From NCBI GenBank assembly GCA_022786605.1, contig JALFWW010000021.1:62001-126000 (forward strand): DNA of 64,000 nucleotides, given 5' to 3'. Position 1 is the first letter of the stretch. Each line of letters starts with the position of its first letter. The stretch is from Clostridia bacterium. Its GTDB lineage: Bacteria; Bacillota; Clostridia; Lachnospirales; Anaerotignaceae. The notes beneath the pieces were generated by a model. It saw only the letters and a list, made by a program, of their open reading frames with translations, made no database searches and was not told where the DNA came from. Shown here one piece after another: positions 52,518-61,551 of the stretch. Position numbers and translations under genes: made by a program.

Positions 52518-52540
52518 TATAGTTTCCATATCATCCGTTT

Positions 52541-52626
52541 GCTTCCCTCCGATGGTACTAACCACATCAAGTTCAAAGGGTTGGAATATGCATTCCTCTC
52601 AGCCGCTCAGCGTCGGCACCCCCAGC
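52541..52626 (-). ncRNA. TPP riboswitch (THI element)
   Basis: Minus-strand sequence has the aptamer landmarks in order: GGGGTGCC, then GGCTGAGAGG, CCCTTTGAACTTGATGTGG, TTAGTACCATCGGAGGGAAG. These are the conserved thi-box segments that bind thiamine pyrophosphate. It controls tenA-thiZXY by terminating transcription when TPP is abundant. Confidence 0.96.
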
Positions 52627-52645
52627 TTTGTATTCATTTTTCCTT

Positions 52646-52674
52646 ATTATAGTACAAAAGAAAGGCAATGTAAA
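52646..52674 (-). promoter_or_regulatory. Promoter of the TPP-riboswitch operon
   Basis: On the minus strand TTTACA (52674-52669) and TATAAT (52651-52646) stand 17 bp apart, directly before the aptamer. Confidence 0.85.
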
Positions 52675-52769
52675 TGACTTTTTTGTATACACCATCCTTT
52701 TTTTCACACTTTCGCACAAAAAAAATAGTTCGCAGGCGAAATAATTTTACGGAAAATTCCCTTTACATT

Positions 52770-52798
52770 TTGCCAAAAAAGAATACACTTAGTATGAT
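52770..52798 (+). promoter_or_regulatory. Promoter of the ThrE-type exporter operon
   Basis: TTGCCA (52770-52775) and TATGAT (52793-52798) stand 17 bp apart, with the start codon 37 bp further on. Confidence 0.7.
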
Positions 52799-52834
52799 AA
52801 CGACAAAAATAACGATGTTTGGAGGTAAAAGGTA

Positions 52835-53590
52835 ATGGACGACGATACCAAGCTGCTGAATCTGGCACTGGACGCCGGAGAGATCATGCTCATGTCCGGG
52901 GCGGAAACCCAGCGTGTGCAGGACACCATGCTGCGGATACTTTCTGTCAGCGGACGCAAAAAAATAGAAGCCCTGGCGCTGTCCACCATGCTCATTGTGA
53001 GCCTGCCAAGGGAAGAAAAAGGCCCCCTTTCCATGGCAAGAGGGGTACAGGACCGCTCGGTCAATTTCGAGAAAATCTGCGCCGTCAACGCCATGAGCCG
53101 CTCTTTTGTGGCAGGGCAAATCACTTTGGAAGAAGCCACACAAAAATTGCTGGAAATCCACTATGCGCCGTCCTTTACACCATTGCAGCGCATTTTAGGC
53201 TACGGGCTTACCTCCGGCGGTTTCACACTGGTATATAACGGCTCTTTCGCCGACGGCATCGCCGCCTTTGTCATCGGTATGATTCTGGGGCTGATGGTCT
53301 ACTGGAACGGCAAATGGAAGGCGCCTTATTTCTTCAGTTCCTTCATGGGCGGCGTACTGACAGGTATTTTCGCCTGTCTGTTCCACATGCTCATTCCTTC
53401 CACACAGATCGATATGATCATTGTCGGCAGCATCATGCCCCTGCTCCCCGGGATCACCCTGACCAAGGGCATCCGCGACCTGCTGGAAGGCAACTTTATC
53501 AGCGGCAACTCCAAACTGATGGAAGCCCTGCTGGTAGCCTGCGCCATCGCTGGCGGCGTTGCCATCATGCTGAGCATCTTCCCCAATTGA
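52835..53590 (+). CDS. Threonine/serine exporter ThrE-type, large subunit
   Basis: The 251-residue product is the first part of the ThrE family, with a soluble N-terminal domain (A-G-E-I-M-L-M-S-G-A-E-T-Q-R-V, then E-A-L-A-L-S-T-M) followed by about four to five membrane segments with P-L-L-P-G-I-T-L-T-K-G-I-R-D. In many Firmicutes the exporter is split in two; the small partner follows 22 bp later. GGAGGTAAAAGG precedes the ATG. Confidence 0.87.
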   Translation: MDDDTKLLNLALDAGEIMLMSGAETQRVQDTMLRILSVSGRKKIEALALSTMLIVSLPREEKGPLSMARGVQDRSVNFEKICAVNAMSRSFVAGQITLEEATQKLLEIHYAPSFTPLQRILGYGLTSGGFTLVYNGSFADGIAAFVIGMILGLMVYWNGKWKAPYFFSSFMGGVLTGIFACLFHMLIPSTQIDMIIVGSIMPLLPGITLTKGIRDLLEGNFISGNSKLMEALLVACAIAGGVAIMLSIFPN

Positions 53591-53612
53591 CGAGATTTAC
53601 AGGAGGTTCTTT

Positions 53613-54080
53613 ATGACAGAGATTACCATAAAACTGATTTTGTTTCAGGCAGCCTTTTCCTTTGTTGCCTGCTGGGGCTATTCCATCATCTGCAACGCAC
53701 CCCGCAAAGAACTGCTTTACTGTGGCATCAACGGCTTTCTGGGCTGGTTTGTGTACATGTTGGTGATGATGTACAACGGGCAGGCAGTGACAGCTACCCT
53801 GCTGGCAACGGTAGCCGTAACAGCTGTGGCGCGGTTCCTCTCCTACCACAGAGAAGCGCCCTCCATACTGTACCATATCCCCGGCGTACTGCCTCTGGTA
53901 CCCGGTGCCGCTGTTTACAACACCATGCAGGCTGCCATCAAAGGCAATATCCTTTCCACTTATTCCAATGCCCTGACAGGATTCAAACTGGCAGGCGCCA
54001 TCGGCATCGGTTCCCTGCTGATTCTGGTACTGCCTTACCGGACTTTTGAAATCATCCCCCGGTTCGGGAGAAAGAAATAA
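53613..54080 (+). CDS. Threonine/serine exporter ThrE-type, small subunit
   Basis: The 155-residue membrane protein has about four to five segments and the pattern P-G-V-L-P-L-V-P-G-A-A-V-Y-N-T-M of the second ThrE module. AGGAGG precedes the ATG. It would complete the exporter with the 52835 product. R1 copy C lies 50 bp after its stop and may end its transcript. Confidence 0.87.
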   Translation: MTEITIKLILFQAAFSFVACWGYSIICNAPRKELLYCGINGFLGWFVYMLVMMYNGQAVTATLLATVAVTAVARFLSYHREAPSILYHIPGVLPLVPGAAVYNTMQAAIKGNILSTYSNALTGFKLAGAIGIGSLLILVLPYRTFEIIPRFGRKK

Positions 54081-54128
54081 ACAAATCAAACAGAACCCAT
54101 ACAAAAACAGGAAGCTCCATAAAGCAAT

Positions 54129-54293
54129 CCCCCTTCAGAAAACATTGATTTTCCTTTTCCTTGATTTCTGAAGGGGAATTGTGATGGCTGTCTTCATAAG
54201 GAAACATAACAAATAAAATCTTTATAAAATAAAAAAGCCAAACTCCTTTGTTGTCATAAGGATTTTGGCTTTCTTTGTTTTCTTATGAAGATG
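54129..54293 (+). repeat. R1 dispersed structured repeat, copy C
   Basis: First hairpin CCCCTTCAGAAA (54130-54141) with TTTCTGAAGGGG (54165-54176). Second unit: outer arms CTTCATAAGGAAACA (54192-54206) and TGTTTTCTTATGAAG (54276-54290), with inner AAAGCCAAA/TTTTGGCTTT. On the minus strand the inner hairpin is followed by TTTTTTATTTTAT and so can terminate the dnaX-ybaB-recR transcript. Confidence 0.78.
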
Positions 54294-54324
54294 CTCCACA
54301 ACAGAACTTCCTGTTTTTGTTTTC

Positions 54325-54921
54325 TTATAATTCCCTTCTGCCTTCCAGTGCTCTGGAAAGGGTCACTTCGTCCACATATTCCAGATCGCCGCCCACAGGC
54401 ACGCCGTTGGCGATACGGGTCACCTTTACCCCCATGGGTTTCAGCAGACGGCTGATATACATGGCCGTAGCTTCCCCTTCCACATTGGGGTTGGTGGCAA
54501 GGATGACTTCCTTCACATTCTCATCCATGCGCTTGACCAATTCCGCAATACGGATGTCATTGGGGCCTACGCCTGTCATGGGAGAAATGGCGCCATGGAG
54601 TACATGATAGACACCATGGAATTCTCTGGTGCGCTCATAAGCCGCCATATCTCTGGGGTCTTCCACCACCATGATGGTGCCGTGATCCCGGTTTGTATTG
54701 GCGCAGACAGGACAAGGGTCTTCGTCTGTGAGATTGCAGCAGACAGAACAGTAATGGACCTGCTGTTTCGCCTCCAAAATGGCGCCCGCAAGGGCTGCCA
54801 CTTTTTCCTCAGGCATGTGGATGATATGAAAAGCCAGACGCTGAGCTGACTTGCCGCCGATGCCCGGCAGACCAGAAAGCTGCTCGATGAGTCTGGTAAT
54901 GGGATTTCCGTAATAATTCAT
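54325..54921 (-). CDS. recR: Recombination mediator RecR
   Basis: The 198-residue protein loads RecA at gaps with RecO. It has an N-terminal helix-hairpin-helix ([11 protein letters not shown]), a zinc finger with Cys58, Cys61, Cys70 and Cys73, and a Toprim domain with V-V-E-D-P-R-D. It lies 16 bp after ybaB in the classic dnaX-ybaB-recR order. Confidence 0.97.
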   Translation of the reverse strand: MNYYGNPITRLIEQLSGLPGIGGKSAQRLAFHIIHMPEEKVAALAGAILEAKQQVHYCSVCCNLTDEDPCPVCANTNRDHGTIMVVEDPRDMAAYERTREFHGVYHVLHGAISPMTGVGPNDIRIAELVKRMDENVKEVILATNPNVEGEATAMYISRLLKPMGVKVTRIANGVPVGGDLEYVDEVTLSRALEGRREL

Positions 54922-54937
54922 GGTAAACCTCTTTTTC

Positions 54938-55279
54938 TTAGAACATGCCGCCCATGCCCATGCCGCCTGTCAGCTTGCCCATGGCATTGTTGTACATTTC
55001 GTCTGCCTGACGGATGGCTTCGTTCACTGCGGACAGGATCAGGTCTTCCAGCATTTCCACATCATCGGGATCTACTACATCGGGATCGATCTTCAGTTCT
55101 TTGATTTCTTTTTTGCCGGAGATGACAACCTTCACAGCGCCGCCGCCGCTGGTCATTTCCAGTGTTTTTTCGTTGAGTTCTTCCTGCATGGCAGCCATCT
55201 GTTTCTGCATTTTCTGTGCCTGTTTCACCAGGTTGTTCATGTTCATGCCGCCCATACCGGGGAATCCGCCTCTTGCCAT
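54938..55279 (-). CDS. ybaB: Nucleoid-associated protein YbaB/EbfC
   Basis: A 113-residue DNA-binding protein: a Gly/Met-rich start, a helix [13 protein letters not shown] and the family motif [16 protein letters not shown]. The end is again Gly/Met-rich. It lies between dnaX and recR as in most bacteria. Confidence 0.96.
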   Translation of the reverse strand: MARGGFPGMGGMNMNNLVKQAQKMQKQMAAMQEELNEKTLEMTSGGGAVKVVISGKKEIKELKIDPDVVDPDDVEMLEDLILSAVNEAIRQADEMYNNAMGKLTGGMGMGGMF

Positions 55280-55359
55280 ATTTCATAACCTCCTAAAAGT
55301 TTTGATTTTTACCATATCGTTTCTATTTTATATAAAAAGTGCCGGAACTGCAAGTGTTT

Positions 55360-56964
55360 TTAAGGCTCCATATCCGCTTCGGGGAAATATCCGCTCATGA
55401 TGCTTGCCCATTCCGGGTCGTTTTCATCAGACGCTTCTTCTTCCTCCGCGCCGTAATTGGCTTCCCGCCACTGGTCGTAAGCGGCTTTTTCCAATGTTTG
55501 CAGCTGGAATGTCTTGCCCGTTGCCTTTTCCAGCTCCTCGGTGATCTGGGGCAGATATTTCTGAATCATATCCGCCAATGCGCCATATTCGCAAACCAGA
55601 TACACATTGTCATCTTCTTTGAAGCCAATTTCCACACGGGAAAGCTTGCTTTTCAAAATGGGATCGCCGATTTCATTGCGAAGCAAAGGCCATTCTTTCT
55701 GAAGCTTTTCCTTATCCTCCGGCAGTGCAGGTGGTTTCCGCTTTGCCTTGGGCTTTTCTTTTTTCACAGTGCCGTCAGAAACCTGTTCTGTGACGGTAAC
55801 GGTGACGCCTTCCGCCACTTTCCGCTCCAATCCCGCCAGTCTTGCCGCCAATGCGGTCAAATCCGTATCTGCCCATGTGGAGCAAAGGCGCAGAATTTCC
55901 ACTTCCAGCAGGATACGCTCATTGGAAGCATATTTCATATCGTTCTGCAAGCCGGAAAAACGCCCAATCCAGTAAGTCAGTTCCGCAGGGGAAAGCCCTT
56001 TTGCCTGATTCTGCAAACGGGCGGCGTTTTCCGCAGATAAGTCCAAAATACGGGCATTGTCCGGCACTGTGGATGTGACCAGTAGATTTCTCAGATGCAC
56101 CAAAAGCTCTGTCACAAACTGCTTTACATCACGACCTGCCAGCAGCATTTCCTCCACCAGCTCCATAGCCTTGGCGGCATCCTTCTGCTTCAACGTCTCT
56201 GTCATGTCAAAGAACACCGTTTTGTCAACGGCACCCACTACATCCTGCACCTTTTCCAGGGTCACTTCCTCGCCGCTGTAAAAGGCAAGGCACTGATCCA
56301 GAATACTCAGAGAGTCACGGAGAGAGCCATCCGCCAGCTGTGCCACATAGCGCAGAGCATCTTCTGTCGCCACAAGTCCTTCCTCGTTGAGATATTTCAT
56401 CAGTGTATGGGCAATATCATCGGCAGTGATGCGCCGGAAGTCGAACCGCTGACAACGGGAAAGGATGGTGGCAGGCACTTTCTGGGGGTCAGTAGTCGCC
56501 AGAATGAAGATAACGTGTGCAGGGGGTTCCTCCAATGTTTTCAGCAATGCATTAAAAGCACTATTGGACAACATATGCACTTCGTCGATGATATAGACCT
56601 TGAAGGTACCCTCTGTAGGGGGATATTTCACTTCTTCCCGAATTTCACGGATATTGTCTACGCTGTTGTTGGAAGCAGCGTCGATTTCCATGACGTTGAC
56701 ACTGCGCCCAGCCAGAATATCCTGACAGACTTTACATTCGTTACAGGGTTCCCCATCTTCTGTAGGATGGAGGCAGTTGATGGCACGGGCGAAGATTTTC
56801 GCTGTGGATGTTTTGCCGGTACCTCTGGTGCCGCAGAACAGATAAGCATGGGACACACGCCCCGTTTTCATCTGATTTTTCAGTGTTTTTACAATATGAT
56901 CCTGCCCCACAACGCCGGCAAAGACATTGGGGCGGAATTTTCTGTATAACGCCGTGTAAGACAT
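55360..56964 (-). CDS. dnaX: DNA polymerase III subunit gamma/tau
   Basis: Clamp-loader ATPase of 534 residues. Walker A G-T-R-G-T-G-K-T (45-52), zinc ligands Cys64, Cys74, Cys77 and Cys80, Walker B I-I-D-E-V-H-M and sensor residues follow the family. The C-terminal tau-like part is Lys/Glu-rich. No programmed-frameshift slippery site stood out. AAGGAGG precedes the ATG. Confidence 0.96.
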   Translation of the reverse strand: MSYTALYRKFRPNVFAGVVGQDHIVKTLKNQMKTGRVSHAYLFCGTRGTGKTSTAKIFARAINCLHPTEDGEPCNECKVCQDILAGRSVNVMEIDAASNNSVDNIREIREEVKYPPTEGTFKVYIIDEVHMLSNSAFNALLKTLEEPPAHVIFILATTDPQKVPATILSRCQRFDFRRITADDIAHTLMKYLNEEGLVATEDALRYVAQLADGSLRDSLSILDQCLAFYSGEEVTLEKVQDVVGAVDKTVFFDMTETLKQKDAAKAMELVEEMLLAGRDVKQFVTELLVHLRNLLVTSTVPDNARILDLSAENAARLQNQAKGLSPAELTYWIGRFSGLQNDMKYASNERILLEVEILRLCSTWADTDLTALAARLAGLERKVAEGVTVTVTEQVSDGTVKKEKPKAKRKPPALPEDKEKLQKEWPLLRNEIGDPILKSKLSRVEIGFKEDDNVYLVCEYGALADMIQKYLPQITEELEKATGKTFQLQTLEKAAYDQWREANYGAEEEEASDENDPEWASIMSGYFPEADMEP

Positions 56965-56983
56965 GGCGATTCCTCCTTCATAA

Positions 56984-57031
56984 CGCCTGAAAAAACAGGC
57001 GGAAATGTCCCAAAGGGACAGATACAGTATA
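56984..57031 (-). promoter_or_regulatory. dnaX promoter -10 element and double-hairpin leader
   Basis: A minus-strand -10 TATACT (57031-57026) has a TTTTCA at -35 spacing of 17. The predicted start falls at a TGTCCC/GGGACA hairpin (57006-57020), followed by a CGCCTG/CAGGCG hairpin (56984-57001) before the ribosome site. Confidence 0.5.
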
Positions 57032-57082
57032 GCATAGGGCAGGGGAAATGAAAAGGCAGGGCAGACGCAATTGATTGTTACA

Positions 57083-57111
57083 TTGCTTTTAAAATAAAAG
57101 CGTTTTATACT
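57083..57111 (+). promoter_or_regulatory. Promoter with palindrome between -35 and -10
   Basis: TTGCTT (57083-57088) and TATACT (57106-57111) stand 17 bp apart. The palindrome GCTTTTAAAATAAAAGC (57085-57101) overlaps the -35 element and fills most of the spacer, so a bound repressor would block polymerase. The nearby XRE regulator is the likely binder. Confidence 0.6.
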
Positions 57112-57151
57112 AAACTTAATAAATGAACCCCATAGAAAGGAGTTGCTCTAT

Positions 57152-57547
57152 ATGAAATGCGTAAAAACACAAAAAGATATCATGCATAATATCAAAGTAA
57201 TCAATCGCTATTTAGACCAAAAAAAAGAGCCCTTTTATTCCTTTGCCCTAGATTTAGTAAAAAATGGAATCTGCTTTATTGCTGTAAAAGAAGGCGAAAA
57301 TTCTTTTCGGTTCTATCCTAGTCGTTTTATGGGATATCGCCGAAATAACCGTGATGCACATTTAAACAATGCGATGAAGGATGGGAAAGAAACAAATCCT
57401 GCTATCTCAGCTATTCTTGGAAGTAAGCCAATTCCAAATCCAACATTGGAATCCTACTACAAAGCATATTGTGAGCATTTAGGATTTTCTCCCAGAAAAA
57501 GTACTCCCTTTGGCAGTTCACGAAAGTTTTGGGAATGGAAAGAATAA
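57152..57547 (+). CDS. Low-GC protein of unknown function upstream of an XRE regulator
   Basis: The 131-residue product has no signal or membrane segment. It has a distinctive core: F-Y-P-S-R-F-M-G-Y, then H-L-N-N-A-M-K-D-G-K-E-T-N-P-A-I and F-G-S-S-R-K-F-W-E-W at the end. I have an impression of similar tails on restriction-type or HNH proteins but cannot confirm it. Codon use is AT-rich (ATA, TTA, AAA) unlike its neighbours, which suggests acquisition by transfer. AAAGGAG precedes the ATG at 57152. It is 25 bp from the XRE gene and shares its promoter. Confidence 0.6.
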   Translation: MKCVKTQKDIMHNIKVINRYLDQKKEPFYSFALDLVKNGICFIAVKEGENSFRFYPSRFMGYRRNNRDAHLNNAMKDGKETNPAISAILGSKPIPNPTLESYYKAYCEHLGFSPRKSTPFGSSRKFWEWKE

Positions 57548-57572
57548 GCATAATCCTATACGGAGGTGTCTT

Positions 57573-57908
57573 ATGCAACAGAAAAAAGAAATCAATATCC
57601 AAATGGGCAGCCGTATTCGCAAAGCCCGTTTACAGGCAGGTCTGACACAAGAGGCTTTCGCCGAACTTCTGAATCTGGGCCCCAAACACATTTCCGCCAT
57701 TGAGCGTGGTATCGTTGGACTTTCCATGGAAACCCTTCAGAACATCTGCCAGGTGCTGCATGTTTCCGCAGACACCCTCCTTTTTGGGGATATAGAAAAA
57801 TCTCCGGCAGAATCCCTCTGCCAGCGCCTTGAGCGGCTTTCTCCCGAAGAATTTGCCCAGATAGAAGAAATCATCAACAAAATACTGGAAATTTACGCAA
57901 AAAAATAA
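57573..57908 (+). CDS. XRE-family regulator, controller-protein-like
   Basis: The 111-residue protein has a helix-turn-helix L-T-Q-E-A-F-A-E-L-L-N-L-G-P-K-H-I-S-A-I and then E-R-G-I-V-G-L-S-M-E-T-L (about 24-60). A C-terminal helical part is rich in Glu and Leu. CGGAGG precedes the ATG at 57573. Codon use is closer to the chromosome than that of the 57152 gene. It probably controls the palindromic promoter at 57083-57111. Confidence 0.88.
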   Translation: MQQKKEINIQMGSRIRKARLQAGLTQEAFAELLNLGPKHISAIERGIVGLSMETLQNICQVLHVSADTLLFGDIEKSPAESLCQRLERLSPEEFAQIEEIINKILEIYAKK

Positions 57909-57938
57909 CCGAAAGAGAAATATCTCTTTCGGTTTTCT
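57903..57938. terminator. Bidirectional terminator between the XRE gene and SRP RNA
   Basis: CCGAAAGAGA (57909-57918) pairs perfectly with TCTCTTTCGG (57923-57932), with TTTTCTTTTTT to the right and AAAAATAA to the left. Confidence 0.9.
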
Positions 57939-57949
57939 TTTTTATAGGA

Positions 57950-58217
57950 ATCCGTGCATCTGCTGTTGTCACTGCCAACCATGCGTTACCTCCTTCCGAA
58001 GCTCCATCCAAGCGACCTTGCGACACACGAGAAGTTGACTGCTTAGTGCTGCTGCCTTCCGACCCTGACACGGTTCACAGGCTCCTGTTGTGCAAGACTT
58101 GAACTTCAACGCCCCTTCCAAAGGGCAGGCCATTTTTGGACGGCGCCGAAAGCAGACGTCACCCCCACTGTAGCGGATTGTGGGTGCAGGGTACCGCTAA
58201 TCCCCCGGCTAGCACGG
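57950..58217 (-). ncRNA. ffs: Signal recognition particle RNA, large bacterial type
   Basis: Minus-strand sequence begins CCGTGCTAGCCGGGGG and TTAGCGGTACCC, the Alu-domain start of the Bacillus-type scRNA. The S-domain core GTCAGGGTCGGAAGGCAGCAG carries the GGAA tetraloop region and the asymmetric loop bound by Ffh. The 3' part ends near GATGCACGG, pairing with the 5' end. Length is about 268 nt. It lies between tadA and dnaX, a common place in Firmicutes. Confidence 0.95.
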
Positions 58218-58327
58218 AAATGTTACCGTTTTCAAAAATGCCATTATAGTATACATAACAACGGGCTTTCTGTCAATGGAAATTTCCCCAAAAGGCGTAT
58301 TTCCGGCAAAAACCCATATTTTTTGTG

Positions 58328-58828
<501 letters not shown>

Positions 58829-58836
58829 TCATTCTG

Positions 58837-60180
58837 TCATTCCGCCGCCTGTTCTGCTATACAGAGAGAACCGTTCCGCTCCTCAATGTCTGTCACCAGC
58901 CAGTAATCATCCAGACCATCTTCATTCAAATCATAGGGATAGATACACTGGGCATAGACGATGTCCTCATTGGAGGAGCGCAGACCCTTTTCTGTCAGCA
59001 GGTAACGGATGGTGGTGCCTGTCATATCGCAGACATAGACTTCTTTCACACCATCCCGATTCAGGTCGCCGCTGGTGATGGGACCGTAAAGGCTTTCCAC
59101 CCCCAGATGGGTGGACCATATCTTGCGGAAATTATTATCGTTTTTCTGATACAAATACAGGTCCAAACCGTCACTCATGAGATATTCTTTCACACCATCC
59201 CCATCCAGATCGGTAATATGGATGTACTGTACCGTATGTTTCAAACGGGTAAAGCCTGTATTGGTCCAGCCCTCTTCTCCCCGTTCATAATACTGTATGG
59301 TCTTGTCATCAGAAAGGAGCAGTTTGCCGCCTTCTGCCGCCAAAGCGCCCGCGTCACTGGATTCCAGAGGGATTTCCTCGGAAGTTTTCTGCATATTGGC
59401 GTCATAGAACAATATTTTTTCCGAACGGGTAAAAACATGTTCGCTCTCACCGCTGCCTTCTTCCGTGATGCTGGAAAGGACCACTGCCAACTCACTGCCA
59501 TTGGGTCCGTCAAAAAATGTGGCAGAAGTAGCTTCCAAGCCACTGCCAAATGTCAGTGTCCGCCACAAGCGCAGGGCACCTTTCTGATAGCGATAAATCT
59601 GCACTGCTCCATCCTGCAAAGATGCCGTCAGCACATTGCCGTCTTTATCCCGTCCTGCCGAAAGGAATCCTTCTTTGGGAAAAGAAGCCGGCGTCATGGA
59701 AAAATCAGTACTCATACCTTCCCAGTTTTCATAAGCACGGAAGGTACCGTTTGCTTCATAAGGATTGCGGGCATTGAGGCTGTACCAGCTGTTATCGTAT
59801 CCCCCCTGATAACATACGCCGATGAGGCTGCTGCCGGAAAAATAAGCCATGAGCTGACCTGCCACATCCCCGTTATAATGCATCAGCGTCGCGGTGCCTA
59901 TGACTGTTTCCGTGCCGGCATAGCTGGTCATATCATGATCCGTTTCCGCGCAGGCAGCAAAGAAATCCGCGTTTTCCTCTGTGTTTTCCGGCACGATACC
60001 CGCAGCAAAACGCAGACTGTCCCCGTCAAAATCCCAGTAGTATTCCTCTGCCACTTCTTCCATCTGTTGTGTATACTGCTCCTGCTGAGCGGCTGTCAGC
60101 GTAAAGACCGCTTCTTCCTGTCCACAGGCAGAAAGAGCCAGTGACGCCATGACCGCCATACAGAGTAAGTGTTTCTTCAT
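58837..60180 (-). CDS. Lipoprotein with FG-GAP/VCBS-like calcium repeats
   Basis: The 447-residue product has a lipobox L-S-A-C near residue 19. Its beta-propeller-like second half has three Asp-rich loops, D-L-D-G-D-G-V-K-E-Y, D-L-N-R-D-G-V-K-E-V and D-L-N-E-D-G-L-D-D-Y, typical of calcium-binding FG-GAP/VCBS or dockerin-like loops. The ATG at 60180 begins a normal signal peptide; a longer upstream frame has no role. It is a surface protein of unknown function. Confidence 0.8.
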   Translation of the reverse strand: MKKHLLCMAVMASLALSACGQEEAVFTLTAAQQEQYTQQMEEVAEEYYWDFDGDSLRFAAGIVPENTEENADFFAACAETDHDMTSYAGTETVIGTATLMHYNGDVAGQLMAYFSGSSLIGVCYQGGYDNSWYSLNARNPYEANGTFRAYENWEGMSTDFSMTPASFPKEGFLSAGRDKDGNVLTASLQDGAVQIYRYQKGALRLWRTLTFGSGLEATSATFFDGPNGSELAVVLSSITEEGSGESEHVFTRSEKILFYDANMQKTSEEIPLESSDAGALAAEGGKLLLSDDKTIQYYERGEEGWTNTGFTRLKHTVQYIHITDLDGDGVKEYLMSDGLDLYLYQKNDNNFRKIWSTHLGVESLYGPITSGDLNRDGVKEVYVCDMTGTTIRYLLTEKGLRSSNEDIVYAQCIYPYDLNEDGLDDYWLVTDIEERNGSLCIAEQAAE

Positions 60181-60270
60181 GTCTGTCCCTTCCCTCTTTT
60201 GCAAGGTTTTTTGCACATAGATATTTTTATTATAAAACACCAGAGGGATTTTTTCAAACCTGTTTTTTCT

Positions 60271-60795
60271 TCAGCCCACGCCGAAAAGCTGTTTTACCAG
60301 AAACAGGGACAGGGCAACCCCCGCGAAATTTGCCCCGAGGGCGCAGAACAGGGTATGTCTTGTTTTGGTGATGCCCACAGAAAGAAAATACAGACTCATG
60401 GTATAAAACACCGTTTCCGTGCAGTACATCATCACAGAGGCGGAACGCCCCAGAAAAGAATCGGGACCATATGTACTGAAAATCTCCGTCAAAAGTCCCA
60501 CTGCCGCCGAGGAGGACACCAGCCGCACCAATGTGAGAGGCGCCAGTTCCGCCGGGAATCCCACCAGATGCTCCAAAGGCGTCAGCAGTTTTGTCAACAG
60601 TTCCAGCAATCCTCCTGCCCGCAGCACTTCCACCGCCACCATGAGCCCCAGCAATGTGGGCAGGATATTCACCACTGTATGTAAGCCTTCCTTTGCCCCT
60701 TCCAGAAAGGTTTCGTAGAGATTCACCCGTTTGAGAGAGCCAAAAACCACAATGAACAGCACCGTCACGGGAATGATGAAATCCGAAAGCACCAT
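60271..60795 (-). CDS. spmB: Spore maturation protein B
   Basis: The 174-residue membrane protein is of the nucleoside-recognition (Gate) type, with about five segments and the pattern N-I-L-P-T-L-L-G-L-M-V-A-V-E-V-L-R-A. SpmA and SpmB contribute to dehydration of the spore core in Bacillus. Its start overlaps the spmA stop (TGATG). Confidence 0.93.
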   Translation of the reverse strand: MVLSDFIIPVTVLFIVVFGSLKRVNLYETFLEGAKEGLHTVVNILPTLLGLMVAVEVLRAGGLLELLTKLLTPLEHLVGFPAELAPLTLVRLVSSSAAVGLLTEIFSTYGPDSFLGRSASVMMYCTETVFYTMSLYFLSVGITKTRHTLFCALGANFAGVALSLFLVKQLFGVG

Positions 60796-61385
60796 CAGAA
60801 ATCGCAAGTCTTGCCCCTCCCTTCCAGTATCTTTGCCAATAGGATGCCCACAAGGGTGGTACCCAGTGTGGCAACAATGCCTGCCCCCATGATCTCCGCC
60901 GGAGCCAGAGAGCCGTATTCCGCCCGATAGGCAAGGATATTCACTGTCACCAGCTGCAAAGAGGACATATTCACCACCAAAAACATACACATGGCATTGC
61001 TGGCGCGTCCTGTTTTGCCATTGAGTTTCGCCAGTTCTTCCATGGCAAGAAGCCCTGCCGGCGTTGCCGCCCAGCCCAGCCCCAGAAAATTGGCGGCAAA
61101 ATTGGCGGAGATATATCGTCTTGCGGCATGTCCCCTTGGCACCTCAGGAAACAGGAAGTCCAGAAAGGGCTCCATTTTCTCCGCCAACGCATCGATCATG
61201 CCGCCTTTTTCGGCAATTTTCAGAATGCCTGACCACACTGCCACCACCCCAGCCATGGTAAAGGCAAGCTCCACGGCGTTCCTGCCGCCGTCAATGACCG
61301 CGTTTGTCACCAGGTCCATCCGTCCCAGAAAAGCACCCGTCAAAATACCGCCTATGAGAAAAAATCCCCAGATCACATTCAGCAT
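60795..61385 (-). CDS. spmA: Spore maturation protein A
   Basis: The 196-residue membrane protein has five or so segments and a Gate-domain pattern G-R-N-A-V-E-L-A-F-T-M-A-G-V-V-A-V-W-S-G, followed by N-F-L-G-L-G-W-A-A-T-P-A-G. GAAGGAGG precedes the ATG. It is the partner of SpmB in spore core dehydration. Confidence 0.93.
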   Translation of the reverse strand: MLNVIWGFFLIGGILTGAFLGRMDLVTNAVIDGGRNAVELAFTMAGVVAVWSGILKIAEKGGMIDALAEKMEPFLDFLFPEVPRGHAARRYISANFAANFLGLGWAATPAGLLAMEELAKLNGKTGRASNAMCMFLVVNMSSLQLVTVNILAYRAEYGSLAPAEIMGAGIVATLGTTLVGILLAKILEGRGKTCDF

Positions 61386-61475
61386 CTTTCCCCCTCCTTC
61401 GCTTCTTTACATGTATGCGCTGACAGGCGAAACTATCCCTTTTTTTCCATAAATTGGTGAAAAGAGATATTTTTG

Positions 61476-61504
61476 TTGTATTTTGCCTCGATCTGTGTTA
61501 ATAT
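61476..61504 (+). promoter_or_regulatory. Promoter of the AbrB-like gene
   Basis: TTGTAT (61476-61481) and TAATAT (61499-61504) stand 17 bp apart, 48 bp before the start codon. Confidence 0.6.
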
Positions 61505-61551
61505 TCTGTTAAGAAAAATCAGACCAAACGGTCTTACAGGGAGGAAATCAG

